This document shows positions 1 to 6,880 of a DNA stretch of 64,000 nucleotides, in pieces. Position 1 is the first letter of the stretch. Each line of letters begins with the position of its first letter. Source of the stretch: Ferrimonas aestuarii (GTDB lineage Bacteria > Pseudomonadota > Gammaproteobacteria > Enterobacterales > Shewanellaceae); the NCBI RefSeq assembly GCF_005116665.1, contig NZ_SWCJ01000001.1:248001-312000 (forward strand), read 5' to 3'. The notes under the pieces were generated by a model. It was not told the DNA's origin, made no database searches, and saw nothing but the letters and a program-made list of their open reading frames with translations. Made by a program: the position numbers and the translations under genes.

Positions 1-304
1 ATTGTTGTACCCGTTCAAGAAACTTACGTCGTTTGTGGTCGTCAATGTCGGAAAAGTGCGCATCGACTAAGGCTTTGGCGGCCTCAGCAAATTCGATGCG
101 CTGCGGTTGTCCGTTTGGCGTTAGCATCAGCCCAATCTCGCCCTGATAGCGATGTCGCCCAGAGGGGGAGACGTAGCTTAGGGGCAGTTGCAGCTCGCGC
201 TCTTTGTCCAGGGGCAGCCGCAAGATCTGCTGCGATACCTGTCCAAGGCCGGTTTCGATTAGCACACTGTTAAAAAAGTGCTGAATCGTCAAGGGGTGAG
301 TCAT
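1..304 (-). CDS. iucA: IucA/IucC family siderophore synthetase, N-terminal part (IucA-like; runs off the left edge)
   Basis: Only the first ~101 codons are in the window; the gene continues beyond base 1. The translation begins MTHPLTIQHFFNSVLIETG and continues with a PLDKERELQLPLSYVSPSGR stretch. This resembles the start of aerobactin synthetase IucA (FLNSLIRET...IPLDEQKSL...YFSPTQHHR), which joins citrate to N6-acetyl-N6-hydroxylysine. It follows the MFS gene by 92 bases on the same strand, so the two probably form one iron-regulated transcript, as shiF-iucA do in aerobactin loci. The ATG at 304 is the first in frame. The family is fairly certain; the precise substrate is inferred from the neighbouring iucC. 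Confidence 0.72.
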   Translation of the reverse strand, partial: MTHPLTIQHFFNSVLIETGLGQVSQQILRLPLDKERELQLPLSYVSPSGRHRYQGEIGLMLTPNGQPQRIEFAEAAKALVDAHFSDIDDHKRRKFLERVQQ

Positions 305-341
305 GGTGTCGTCCTGTACCAATGTCTGTCGATAATCTGGC

Positions 342-357
342 TACTGCCGAAGCAGTA
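342..357 (-). other. Intercistronic hairpin with UUCG loop
   Basis: On the minus strand TACTGC, TTCG, GCAGTA forms a 6-bp stem closed by a UUCG tetraloop, between the MFS gene and the iucA-like gene. There is no following T run, so it is more likely an RNA-stability or processing element than a terminator. Its function is inferred. Confidence 0.35.
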
Positions 358-396
358 ACTGTTTGAATAAAATTCCGTTTTTGATCCGTATTCGGC

Positions 397-1611
397 TCAG
401 GTCTGATACTCCTGCGGCTGATGAGTCGGCTGGGGATTCCGCCGCGCTAAGGTGATGACGCTCATGCACAGTCCAATACCAAATAGGGCGGTAAGCACCA
501 CCAAAGTCCATTGCCATTTAAGGAAAAGCGCCGCGCTTAGGGTGCCAATGAGGTGCCCGGTGGTGTGGGCGCGAGTCAGCAAACCGCTGGTCCGAGCCTT
601 CATTGAGGGTTGTGATTGATGTCGTAGCAAGGTGGCGGTGTACCAAGCGGGTAGGCCGGAGATGGCCAAGCAGAGGCCACAGACCGAGAGAGCCAAGCTC
701 CACCATTGGTGATGGTTAATGAGCAGCAAAGCACAGCCACTGAGTAGGGCCAGCAGCAATGTGGCCAATAACGTGGTTTGCGGCTGTTGGCTTAACTTAG
801 GCACCAAAATGCGTTGATTGATCAGGGTCATGACGCCGATGCCCAGCATTAAGCCTGCGTATATCTGACTGGCTCGGTCGCCCACAAACCCTTGGTGAGT
901 CACAAATTCCAAGGCAAATAGCTGAAAGGCCGCCACCAGAGCCGTGGTAAAGATGGCAGCGAGGAAAGCGGGACGAACCTGCGCTTTGGAGCGTGATTTG
1001 CCAATCTTGTGCTTGTCCAATCGAGAGGTGAAGGCTGTCTGCTCGGAACGCTTTTCTTTGCGCGGCGGCGTGCTCAGTAACAGTGGCGTGATAAGCAGCA
1101 GCGGTGCCGCCAGAAGTAGCGGCAGTGGCAAAGGCAGTAACATCAGTGCTGGGCCTAGCAAGCGTCCGAGAGTCAGAGCGCTGCTTAAGCGGCCGAGATC
1201 GGCGGTGGACGCTTTGCCCACGCCGGCCAATTGGGTATGAGCTAGGGGCAAAAAGGCGCTACCAAAACCGCCGGTGGCCAGTCGACAAAGTCCCAGTATC
1301 CACAGGTTGGTTGGCATCAATATCAGTGCGGCGATAAATCCAATGTTGCTGGCAAGGTAGCCCATTGCGGCAATGCGAGTGGTGGTGGAGATACCAAAAC
1401 GGTTTAGTAACTTGCCCCAGCTTGCTGCCCCAAGCCAATAACTCACTAGGTTTAGGTTCATACATAGAACCAGCAGCCCCATGTCTGTGGCGGTGGCTGG
1501 ATGGCGGGTTAATTCGGCAAGTAGGGGGAGTGCTGCAACCAGCAGAGTTTGGTTAAGCCCCAAAGCCAGCAGGGGAAGTGATAATGAAAACCGCATGTGA
1601 CAAAACTGCAA
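397..1611 (-). CDS. MFS transporter, probable siderophore exporter (ShiF/PvsC-like)
   Basis: A 404-residue hydrophobic protein with about 12 membrane segments and a central basic cytoplasmic loop around residues 185-215 (PPRKEKRSEQ...KIGKSRSKAQ), the usual six-plus-six MFS layout. Inner-membrane MFS proteins are commonly encoded with NIS siderophore synthetases and export the finished siderophore. Here it is upstream of and co-directional with an iucA-like gene and divergent from iucC, which supports that role. Two starts are possible, ATG at 1611 or ATG at 1596 (MRFSLS); neither has a clear Shine-Dalgarno sequence. The Fur-like box begins five bases upstream of the 1611 start. The substrate is inferred from context. 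Confidence 0.72.
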   Translation of the reverse strand: MQFCHMRFSLSLPLLALGLNQTLLVAALPLLAELTRHPATATDMGLLVLCMNLNLVSYWLGAASWGKLLNRFGISTTTRIAAMGYLASNIGFIAALILMPTNLWILGLCRLATGGFGSAFLPLAHTQLAGVGKASTADLGRLSSALTLGRLLGPALMLLPLPLPLLLAAPLLLITPLLLSTPPRKEKRSEQTAFTSRLDKHKIGKSRSKAQVRPAFLAAIFTTALVAAFQLFALEFVTHQGFVGDRASQIYAGLMLGIGVMTLINQRILVPKLSQQPQTTLLATLLLALLSGCALLLINHHQWWSLALSVCGLCLAISGLPAWYTATLLRHQSQPSMKARTSGLLTRAHTTGHLIGTLSAALFLKWQWTLVVLTALFGIGLCMSVITLARRNPQPTHQPQEYQT

Positions 1612-1615
1612 TATT

Positions 1616-1634
1616 AATAAGAATGATTGTTATT
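1616..1634. promoter_or_regulatory. Candidate Fur box
   Basis: AATAAGAATGATTGTTATT (its complement reads AATAACAATCATTCTTATT) matches about 12 of 19 positions of the Fur consensus GATAATGATAATCATTATC. It lies in the divergent region between the MFS gene and iucC, where iron control of a siderophore locus is expected. It was found by eye only. Confidence 0.5.
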
Positions 1635-1865
1635 TTTATTGTTGTCATCTCGGCGAGAGCATGTCAATAATAGCGCCCTGTAAAAATCACTGAATATTCA
1701 CAATTAGTTTGAATTAGCCGCATTTCGCTGAATTTCGTGTAAGAACTTGACCTTTTCGCTGCAAGGTTATGGCTGTTGGCCCATAGGTTGCGAGCATAGG
1801 TGGCGTGAAAGGCTAGCGGTTTTTGCCAGCGGAATGGCAACGCACCAAAACAGGGACGACCTTGG

Positions 1866-3581
1866 ATGAACACCAGATATTGGACTGAAGTAAACCGCAC
1901 ACTGTGTGCCAAAATCATCTCAGAGCTGCATTATGAAGAGCTGCTCTCCCCCCAGAAAACGGCATTGGGCTGGCAGCTTGATGGCGCAACGCAGCAGTGG
2001 CGATTTCATGCCAACACCACCCTATGGGGCATGTTAGAGGTTGATCCTAAGTCGATCTGCCGAGCCGATGGTGCAAAGGTGGAAGCGGTGGCGTTGGTCT
2101 TGGACCTGCGCCAATCCCTTGGTATGACCGACATCAATCTGGCCAACTTTTTAGAAGAGCTGCAGCAGACGCTCTACAGCGACATGGTTCGCCTTGAGCA
2201 GTTAGAAAACCTGACAGCGACTGATTTGGTCAACATGGGAGAAGCCCAGCGGCAGCGCTATCTGGATGCTCACCCCAAAGCGGTGGCCAATAAAGGCCGC
2301 TTAGGTTGGGGGGCGGACGATCTTCATCGTTATGCGCCGGAGTCTGGAAATGCCTTTGCCCTGCGCTGGTTGGCGGTACGAAAAACCTGTTGTCAGGCTG
2401 GGGTTGCCCAAGGATTGGATTACCAAACGCTGCTCACTCAGGTGTTGGGACAAGCTGAGTATCAGCAACTGGTTGCTAAGCTTTCAGGCTCGGTCGACGA
2501 CTTCCATCTGTTGGCGGTGCATCCGTGGCAGCATCAACGCTTTCTAAGCAGCCAGTTTGCCACGCTGTTTGCCAGTGGCGATCTGGTGGATTTGGGGGAG
2601 GCGGGCCCGCAATGGTTAGCGCAGCAATCAATCCGTACCTTAAGTGCCAGTGACCCTGGCGTGCCTTTCGATGCCAAGACCGCACTGACCATTCTCAACA
2701 CCTCGTGCTATCGGGGCATTCCTGGCAAGTTCATTGTGCAGGGACCACAGCTGTCAGCTTGGCTGGCTAAACTTGCAGCCAGTGATGCAACCCTCAAGCG
2801 GCAAGGCCTTTACGTTCAGCAGGAGGTGGCGGGTTTTTTCTGTGAACAACCCTATCAAACTCAGATTGCTAAGGGGCCATATCGCTATCACGAACAGCTT
2901 GGCTGCATCTGGCGACAGCGGGCTGAATCGGTGATTGGAGATCATTGCCGACCAATCACCATGGCGGCGTTGATGCAAACCGATGCTGAGGGCATGCCGC
3001 TGATTCAAGCGCTGGTGGAGCGTTCTGGTATCTCTCCGGCGCAGTGGTTAACTCAGATGTTCGAGCATGTGGTGGTGCCTCTGTACCATCTGATGTGCCA
3101 GTATGGTGTTGGGCTGGTGGCTCACGGCCAAAACATTACCTTGGTGTTGGAAAACGACGCCCCTGTGGGGTGCACCATTAAGGATTTTCATGGGGATCTG
3201 CGCTTGGTGGATCAGGAATTTGTGGAGCTGGAGAGCTTGGATGATGACATTCGCCACACTCTGACCAAGCTGCCAGCGGAGCATCTAGTGCATGATCTGC
3301 TGACTGGCCACTTTGTGACTGTGCTGAGGTTTATCTCTCCGAAAGTCACAGGCATGGGGGTGAGTGAACTGAGTTTTTATCGTCTGCTCCGACAGGTGAT
3401 TGAGGATTATCAGCAGCAGCACCCTGAACTTCGTCACCGTTTCAAGCAATTCGACCTGCTATCGCCGACGATCGCCAAGGTTTGTGTTAATCGAGTTCGG
3501 TTTAAGATCGGCTACGGTGACAGCGATGAGCGGCCACTTCCGGACATCGGTGAACCGATTGCCAACCCGCTGATGATGTAG
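1866..3581 (+). CDS. iucC: Aerobactin synthase IucC (NIS siderophore synthetase)
   Basis: At 571 residues this is the usual length for the family. It follows IucC closely: an RYWTEVNRTLCAKIISELHYEE start, HPKAVANKGRLGWG near residue 137, VHPWQ, then QWLAQQSIRTL, TSCYRGIPGKF, YGVGLVAHGQNITL, KDFHGDLRLV and TGHFVTVLRFISP. IucC is the ATP-dependent enzyme that adds the second N6-acetyl-N6-hydroxylysine to the citrate backbone in the cytoplasm. The gene stands alone on the plus strand, divergent from the MFS/iucA unit, whereas the classical order is iucABCD. iucB and iucD are not in the window. A weak AGGGA lies about nine bases before the ATG. A related hydroxamate product cannot be excluded. 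Confidence 0.85.
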   Translation: MNTRYWTEVNRTLCAKIISELHYEELLSPQKTALGWQLDGATQQWRFHANTTLWGMLEVDPKSICRADGAKVEAVALVLDLRQSLGMTDINLANFLEELQQTLYSDMVRLEQLENLTATDLVNMGEAQRQRYLDAHPKAVANKGRLGWGADDLHRYAPESGNAFALRWLAVRKTCCQAGVAQGLDYQTLLTQVLGQAEYQQLVAKLSGSVDDFHLLAVHPWQHQRFLSSQFATLFASGDLVDLGEAGPQWLAQQSIRTLSASDPGVPFDAKTALTILNTSCYRGIPGKFIVQGPQLSAWLAKLAASDATLKRQGLYVQQEVAGFFCEQPYQTQIAKGPYRYHEQLGCIWRQRAESVIGDHCRPITMAALMQTDAEGMPLIQALVERSGISPAQWLTQMFEHVVVPLYHLMCQYGVGLVAHGQNITLVLENDAPVGCTIKDFHGDLRLVDQEFVELESLDDDIRHTLTKLPAEHLVHDLLTGHFVTVLRFISPKVTGMGVSELSFYRLLRQVIEDYQQQHPELRHRFKQFDLLSPTIAKVCVNRVRFKIGYGDSDERPLPDIGEPIANPLMM

Positions 3582-3621
3582 CGGGCTGGCATTAAGTGGC
3601 CGTCAGAGAGTTATTGGTGTC

Positions 3622-4605
3622 TTAGGCGGCCAGATTCAGTACCCAGCCCATCAAGGTAAAGCTGGTGAGCAGCATGGTAAACAGCAGAGCCAGCAGCTTC
3701 CACTGCATCACCTGTTTGAGCATCACGAACTCAGGGAAACTGGCGGCGACGGTGCTCATGCAGAACGCTAAGGTGGTGCCCAGTGGTACGCCCTGCATAA
3801 TGAGGCTCTCCATGATGGGAATCACCCCAGTGGCGTTGGCGTACAGTGGAATGCCCATGAGTACCGCACTGGGAACCGACCACCATTGGCCGTCACCCAA
3901 ATTGGCTTCCAGCCAGCCGGCAGGAACGAAACCATGTAAGCCAGCACCGATGCCTACGCCAATGATCACCCACTTCCACACTCGGCCAACGATCTCGGTG
4001 GTTTCCGATTTCGCAAACTCATGACGCTGCTTTGCAGTCATCTTTGGAGCCTGCTCAGTGGCCTCTGAGGGCTGAGCATCCAGGCCCATCTGATAAGCTT
4101 TGGCGGCAATGGGTTGCAACCAGCGATGGGCTTTCAGGGCATCTAAGATTGCCCCGCCGATGATGCCGATGGCCATTCCGACCACCACATACAGCAGGGT
4201 GAGTTTCCAGCCCAGTAGGCTAAACAACAGCAGAATTGCCACCTCGTTGATCAGTGGGGAGGTCAGCAGAAACGCCATGGTAATGCCCACGGGAATGCCT
4301 GCGGAGGTAAAGCCAAGGAAGACCGGAATGCTGGAGCAGGAGCAAAATGGAGTGATGGCGCCAAAACCGGAACCCATTAGGTAACCCGCCCAGCGGCTTT
4401 TGCCACTTAAGTAGAGGCGAACTCGCTCTACATTCAGCGATGCCCTTAGCCAGCCGATGCCATAAATCATCAGCACCAGCAGGGCAAAAACCTTGGTGGT
4501 GTCTTCCACAAAGAAATGCAGCGCTGTGCCAAGCTTGCTGGCTGGCGACAGCCCCATGAGCTCGTACACCAAATAGTTGGCGAGATCGGTGAAGATAGAC
4601 AACAT
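3622..4605 (-). CDS. ArsP/YraQ-type permease (DUF318 family)
   Basis: A 327-residue integral membrane protein with about eight to ten membrane segments. It carries the family signature CSCSSIPVFLGFTSAGIP near residues 88-105 followed by TSPLINEVAI. This permease family includes ArsP, which exports trivalent organoarsenicals. It is the last gene of the arsR operon, 12 bases after the arsG-like gene, which supports arsenic or another thiophilic compound as substrate. A charged cytoplasmic stretch (residues ~180-205, EQAPKMTAKQRHEFAKSE) separates the two membrane halves. It converges on iucC with 40 bases between the stops and no clear terminator. Confidence 0.78.
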   Translation of the reverse strand: MLSIFTDLANYLVYELMGLSPASKLGTALHFFVEDTTKVFALLVLMIYGIGWLRASLNVERVRLYLSGKSRWAGYLMGSGFGAITPFCSCSSIPVFLGFTSAGIPVGITMAFLLTSPLINEVAILLLFSLLGWKLTLLYVVVGMAIGIIGGAILDALKAHRWLQPIAAKAYQMGLDAQPSEATEQAPKMTAKQRHEFAKSETTEIVGRVWKWVIIGVGIGAGLHGFVPAGWLEANLGDGQWWSVPSAVLMGIPLYANATGVIPIMESLIMQGVPLGTTLAFCMSTVAASFPEFVMLKQVMQWKLLALLFTMLLTSFTLMGWVLNLAA

Positions 4606-4617
4606 GGAGAAACTTCC

Positions 4618-5310
4618 TTAGCCCAGAGCTGGGACCAGATAGAACCAGAGATAGTAGAGGCCAGCAGCCACAAAGATGACGCCGGAGAGGCGACGTGCCC
4701 ACAGTTCAAATCGACCAATTTGTGCAAACAACTTGGAGACCTGCAGGGTTCCCGCAGCCAGCATCACGGCGATAACAAATACCGGCAGGGCGGTGCCAAA
4801 GCCGTATACCGCTGGCAAAATCAGGGCGGAGTCCTGTTGCATCACCAATGGCAGCTGCGAGGCGAAAAACAGCGCGGCGGAGGTCGGACAGAACGACAGC
4901 GCAAACAGCGCGCCCAGAGCAAAGGCTCCCAGTTGACCCTTGGCCACCAATTTCTGTTTTAGCGTGTCTGATAAGCCCACATTGGGCAGCGGCAAGTTGA
5001 TGACGCCCAGCAGCAGTAATCCCACCAGCAACAGTACTGGCCCAAGGAATAAGTTCATCTGACTTTGCAGGAAGTTGGAGAGCTTTGGTGCCGATAATGC
5101 GCTAAACAGCAGTAAACTGGCCCAAAGCACATAACTTGCCATGCGCCCTAGGCTGTACCACATGCCCATCATCATCGATTGGCTGGGCTGACTCACCTGT
5201 TTCCCTAAGTAGGAAACCGCAGCCACGTTGGTGGCGAAGGGACAGGGAGAGATGGAGGTCAGCACCCCAAACCACAGGGCGCTTCCTAGCATGAGTAACC
5301 ATTCAGACAC
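4618..5310 (-). CDS. arsG: CcdA/DsbD-like membrane protein, ArsG-type arsenical efflux family
   Basis: A membrane protein of about 230 residues with six predicted membrane segments. It has cysteine motifs TSISPCPFATN near the start and LSFCPTSAALFF in the second half, the CcdA arrangement of one conserved Cys-Pro in each half. With the upstream CSTCK protein and small thioredoxin it matches the arsEFG arrangement described in Shewanella, where ArsG exports reduced aromatic arsenicals. An ATG at 5376 would overlap the upstream gene by 74 bases. I prefer GTG at 5310 because AGGA lies eight bases before it and the overlap is then only eight bases, suggesting translational coupling. General thiol-redox transfer is the alternative role. 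Confidence 0.72.
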   Translation of the reverse strand: MSEWLLMLGSALWFGVLTSISPCPFATNVAAVSYLGKQVSQPSQSMMMGMWYSLGRMASYVLWASLLLFSALSAPKLSNFLQSQMNLFLGPVLLLVGLLLLGVINLPLPNVGLSDTLKQKLVAKGQLGAFALGALFALSFCPTSAALFFASQLPLVMQQDSALILPAVYGFGTALPVFVIAVMLAAGTLQVSKLFAQIGRFELWARRLSGVIFVAAGLYYLWFYLVPALG

Positions 5311-5782
5311 TGGGCTTGTCCTGAGTGATGCGTTCGATCTCTTTGTAGAGGTAGTTGGTGAATTTCTGTTCGTCATTCACTAACTGCCACACGCGATCCA
5401 AGCGCTGCCAACTGAGGGTTTTGCCATCTTCGGTCAACTCTAACACCACGGATCGGGTCATCAGTTGAAAGTCTTTCACGTAGTGGCCATTGCCTTCGGC
5501 TTCGACGTTCACGGTTTTAAGCTGCAAGGTATGTTGACCCAGAGGCTTAAGGTAGCCCTGCTGGAGTGCTTGTGTGGTGTACTTCTCGATGCGCTTACAG
5601 GTGGAGCAACGCACGTTTCCGTGGAAGTAGTAGACGTTCAGCACCTGGTTGTCTTTAAGCTCAAGCGGTGCCGGCTTATAGAAAATTCCTGGAGAACTGT
5701 GCACGTGCTGACTGGCGAGCAGCAGAGCGGTGGCGACAATCAGCAAGCTGGCGACGCCGAAAAACCAATTTCGAACTGTCAT
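5303..5782 (-). CDS. arsF: ArsF-like membrane-anchored redox protein (CSTCK motif)
   Basis: A 159-residue protein with one N-terminal membrane anchor or signal (FFGVASLLIVATALLLAS) and then a small domain containing YYFHGNVRCSTCKRIEKYT. The paired cysteines CSTC suit a thiol redox reaction or metal binding. In the Shewanella arsEFG system ArsE and ArsF together reduce nitro- and pentavalent aromatic arsenicals. It lies between the thioredoxin-like gene (22 bases upstream) and the ArsG-like gene (eight-base overlap). The catalytic role is by analogy; the motif and neighbours are directly seen. Confidence 0.7.
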   Translation of the reverse strand: MTVRNWFFGVASLLIVATALLLASQHVHSSPGIFYKPAPLELKDNQVLNVYYFHGNVRCSTCKRIEKYTTQALQQGYLKPLGQHTLQLKTVNVEAEGNGHYVKDFQLMTRSVVLELTEDGKTLSWQRLDRVWQLVNDEQKFTNYLYKEIERITQDKPSV

Positions 5783-5804
5783 GGGGGAATCCTCGAGGGG
5801 CAGA

Positions 5805-6038
5805 CTAGCTTAACAGGGCTTGAATCTCAGCATCGTTTGGCACGGTGCCTGAGGTTTTTACTTGACCATCGATGACGATGGCTGGGGTGGACATCACGCT
5901 GTATTCCAGAATACGGCCCATGTCGGTGACTTTTTCTAGGTCGATGGTTTTGCCCATGGCATCCGCCACGGCCTGAATGTTAGCGGCGAGGTTGGTGCAT
6001 TTTTTACAGCCGGAGCCGAGTACTTCTACTTTCATCAT
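5805..6038 (-). CDS. Small thioredoxin-like redox-active disulfide protein (ArsE candidate)
   Basis: A 77-residue protein, VEVLGSGCKKCTNLAANIQ, with a CKKC motif at the start of a glutaredoxin/thioredoxin fold and a STPAIVIDGQ strand containing the usual cis-proline. Single-domain proteins of this family occur with CcdA-like and DUF318 permeases under ArsR control. It follows arsR by 16 bases. It may supply electrons to the ArsF-like partner. Two consecutive ATG codons make the start ambiguous by one codon. Confidence 0.75.
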   Translation of the reverse strand: MMKVEVLGSGCKKCTNLAANIQAVADAMGKTIDLEKVTDMGRILEYSVMSTPAIVIDGQVKTSGTVPNDAEIQALLS

Positions 6039-6054
6039 TTTTTTCCTACAGGAG

Positions 6055-6375
6055 CTATTTAATCAGTGCCGAGGAGGCTTTGGCGTTGCGTTCCAACACG
6101 GTTTCCACACAGCTTAGGGAGTTCAATAAGCAGGGAGTCTCTAAGCGATAGAAGATCTGCTTGCCCTGTCGCCGACTGCTGACGATGCCCGTCTGCTTCA
6201 ACTGAGACAGGTGTTTGGAGATGGTGGAGATATCCACGTCGGTACCGTCTACCAGCTCGCACACGCACAGCTCTTGCTGTTGCAGCTGAGTCACCAGCCA
6301 CAGGCGAATTGGATGAGCTAGGGCTTTGAGCACTTGGGCTCGAGCTTCATATTGTGTTGGGTCGTATGGGATCAC
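6055..6375 (-). CDS. arsR: ArsR/SmtB family metalloregulator
   Basis: A 106-residue winged-helix repressor. ELCVCELVDG near residue 36 is the classical ArsR ELCVCDL metal-binding box at the start of helix alpha-3, with two cysteines able to bind As(III) or Sb(III). DISTISKHLSQLKQTGIV is the recognition helix and RRQGKQIFYRL the wing. The start is GTG at 6375, with a strong AAGGAGG four bases upstream. It is the first gene of the operon, and a dyad lies just before it, so it probably represses its own operon until arsenical binds. Confidence 0.88.
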   Translation of the reverse strand: MIPYDPTQYEARAQVLKALAHPIRLWLVTQLQQQELCVCELVDGTDVDISTISKHLSQLKQTGIVSSRRQGKQIFYRLETPCLLNSLSCVETVLERNAKASSALIK

Positions 6376-6625
6376 AGTGCCTCCTTATTTGGACACTTGG
6401 CAAAATAACCAAATGTTGTGTGGGGATCTGTGATCGATCTCTCTAAGTGAGTATTTGCTGGGGCCCGCAGGGTACAGATTATCTTTGGTGGTGAAATTTT
6501 GCCCGAGGCGCCCGCATTGACAGTCACCCTAGTAGCCAACTCTTTTCACCTTAGACGATTTGCCTAGGCGGAGGCGGCCAACTACCTTTTGATAAGGTTT
6601 ACAGGTGTTTGTTCAGGGAGACTTT
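6376..6625. other. Divergent intergenic region between arsR and the glycoconjugate cluster
   Basis: About 250 bases hold the arsR operator dyad at the left and the promoter for the plus-strand genes at the right. I see no further gene and no convincing promoter hexamers on the plus strand. Confidence 0.4.
6393..6416. promoter_or_regulatory. Candidate ArsR operator (inverted repeat)
   Basis: ACACTTGG and CCAAATGT are inverted repeats (one mismatch in eight) separated by eight AT-rich bases. The dyad ends 17 bases before the arsR start codon. ArsR repressors bind imperfect dyads of this size over their promoters. Assignment is from position and symmetry. Confidence 0.5.
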
Positions 6626-6880
6626 ATGTTGCAGCAAAGCCGAATTCAGTGGGTATGGTCGGCGATTATGCTGTTATTTGTGGTCAATGTGATTGCAGTG
6701 TGTTCCTGTCTTCAAGATTGGCAGACCCTGAAATCCAAGCCGCTAACACCCTCTAACTTGGCAGAGCGCTATCTGCGCTCCGGCGATTGGCCCGCGTCTC
6801 GTCATGACAGTGTGATTATTGAAGGCCATAAACGGTTTTTGATCACGCCTGAGGCGAGCGAAGACTTGGGGCGCCGCTGA
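6626..6880 (+). CDS. Small single-pass membrane protein of unknown function
   Basis: An 84-residue protein I do not recognise. One N-terminal membrane segment (WVWSAIMLLFVVNVIAVCS) is followed by a short soluble domain of about 55 residues. The ATG at 6626 is chosen over an in-frame GTG at 6605 because GGGAG sits five to six bases before it. Its stop overlaps the start of the next gene by one base (TGATG), so the two are translationally coupled and probably work together. By analogy with YejL/YejM it could be a partner of the membrane transferase, but it shows no resemblance to YejL. Confidence 0.6.
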   Translation: MLQQSRIQWVWSAIMLLFVVNVIAVCSCLQDWQTLKSKPLTPSNLAERYLRSGDWPASRHDSVIIEGHKRFLITPEASEDLGRR

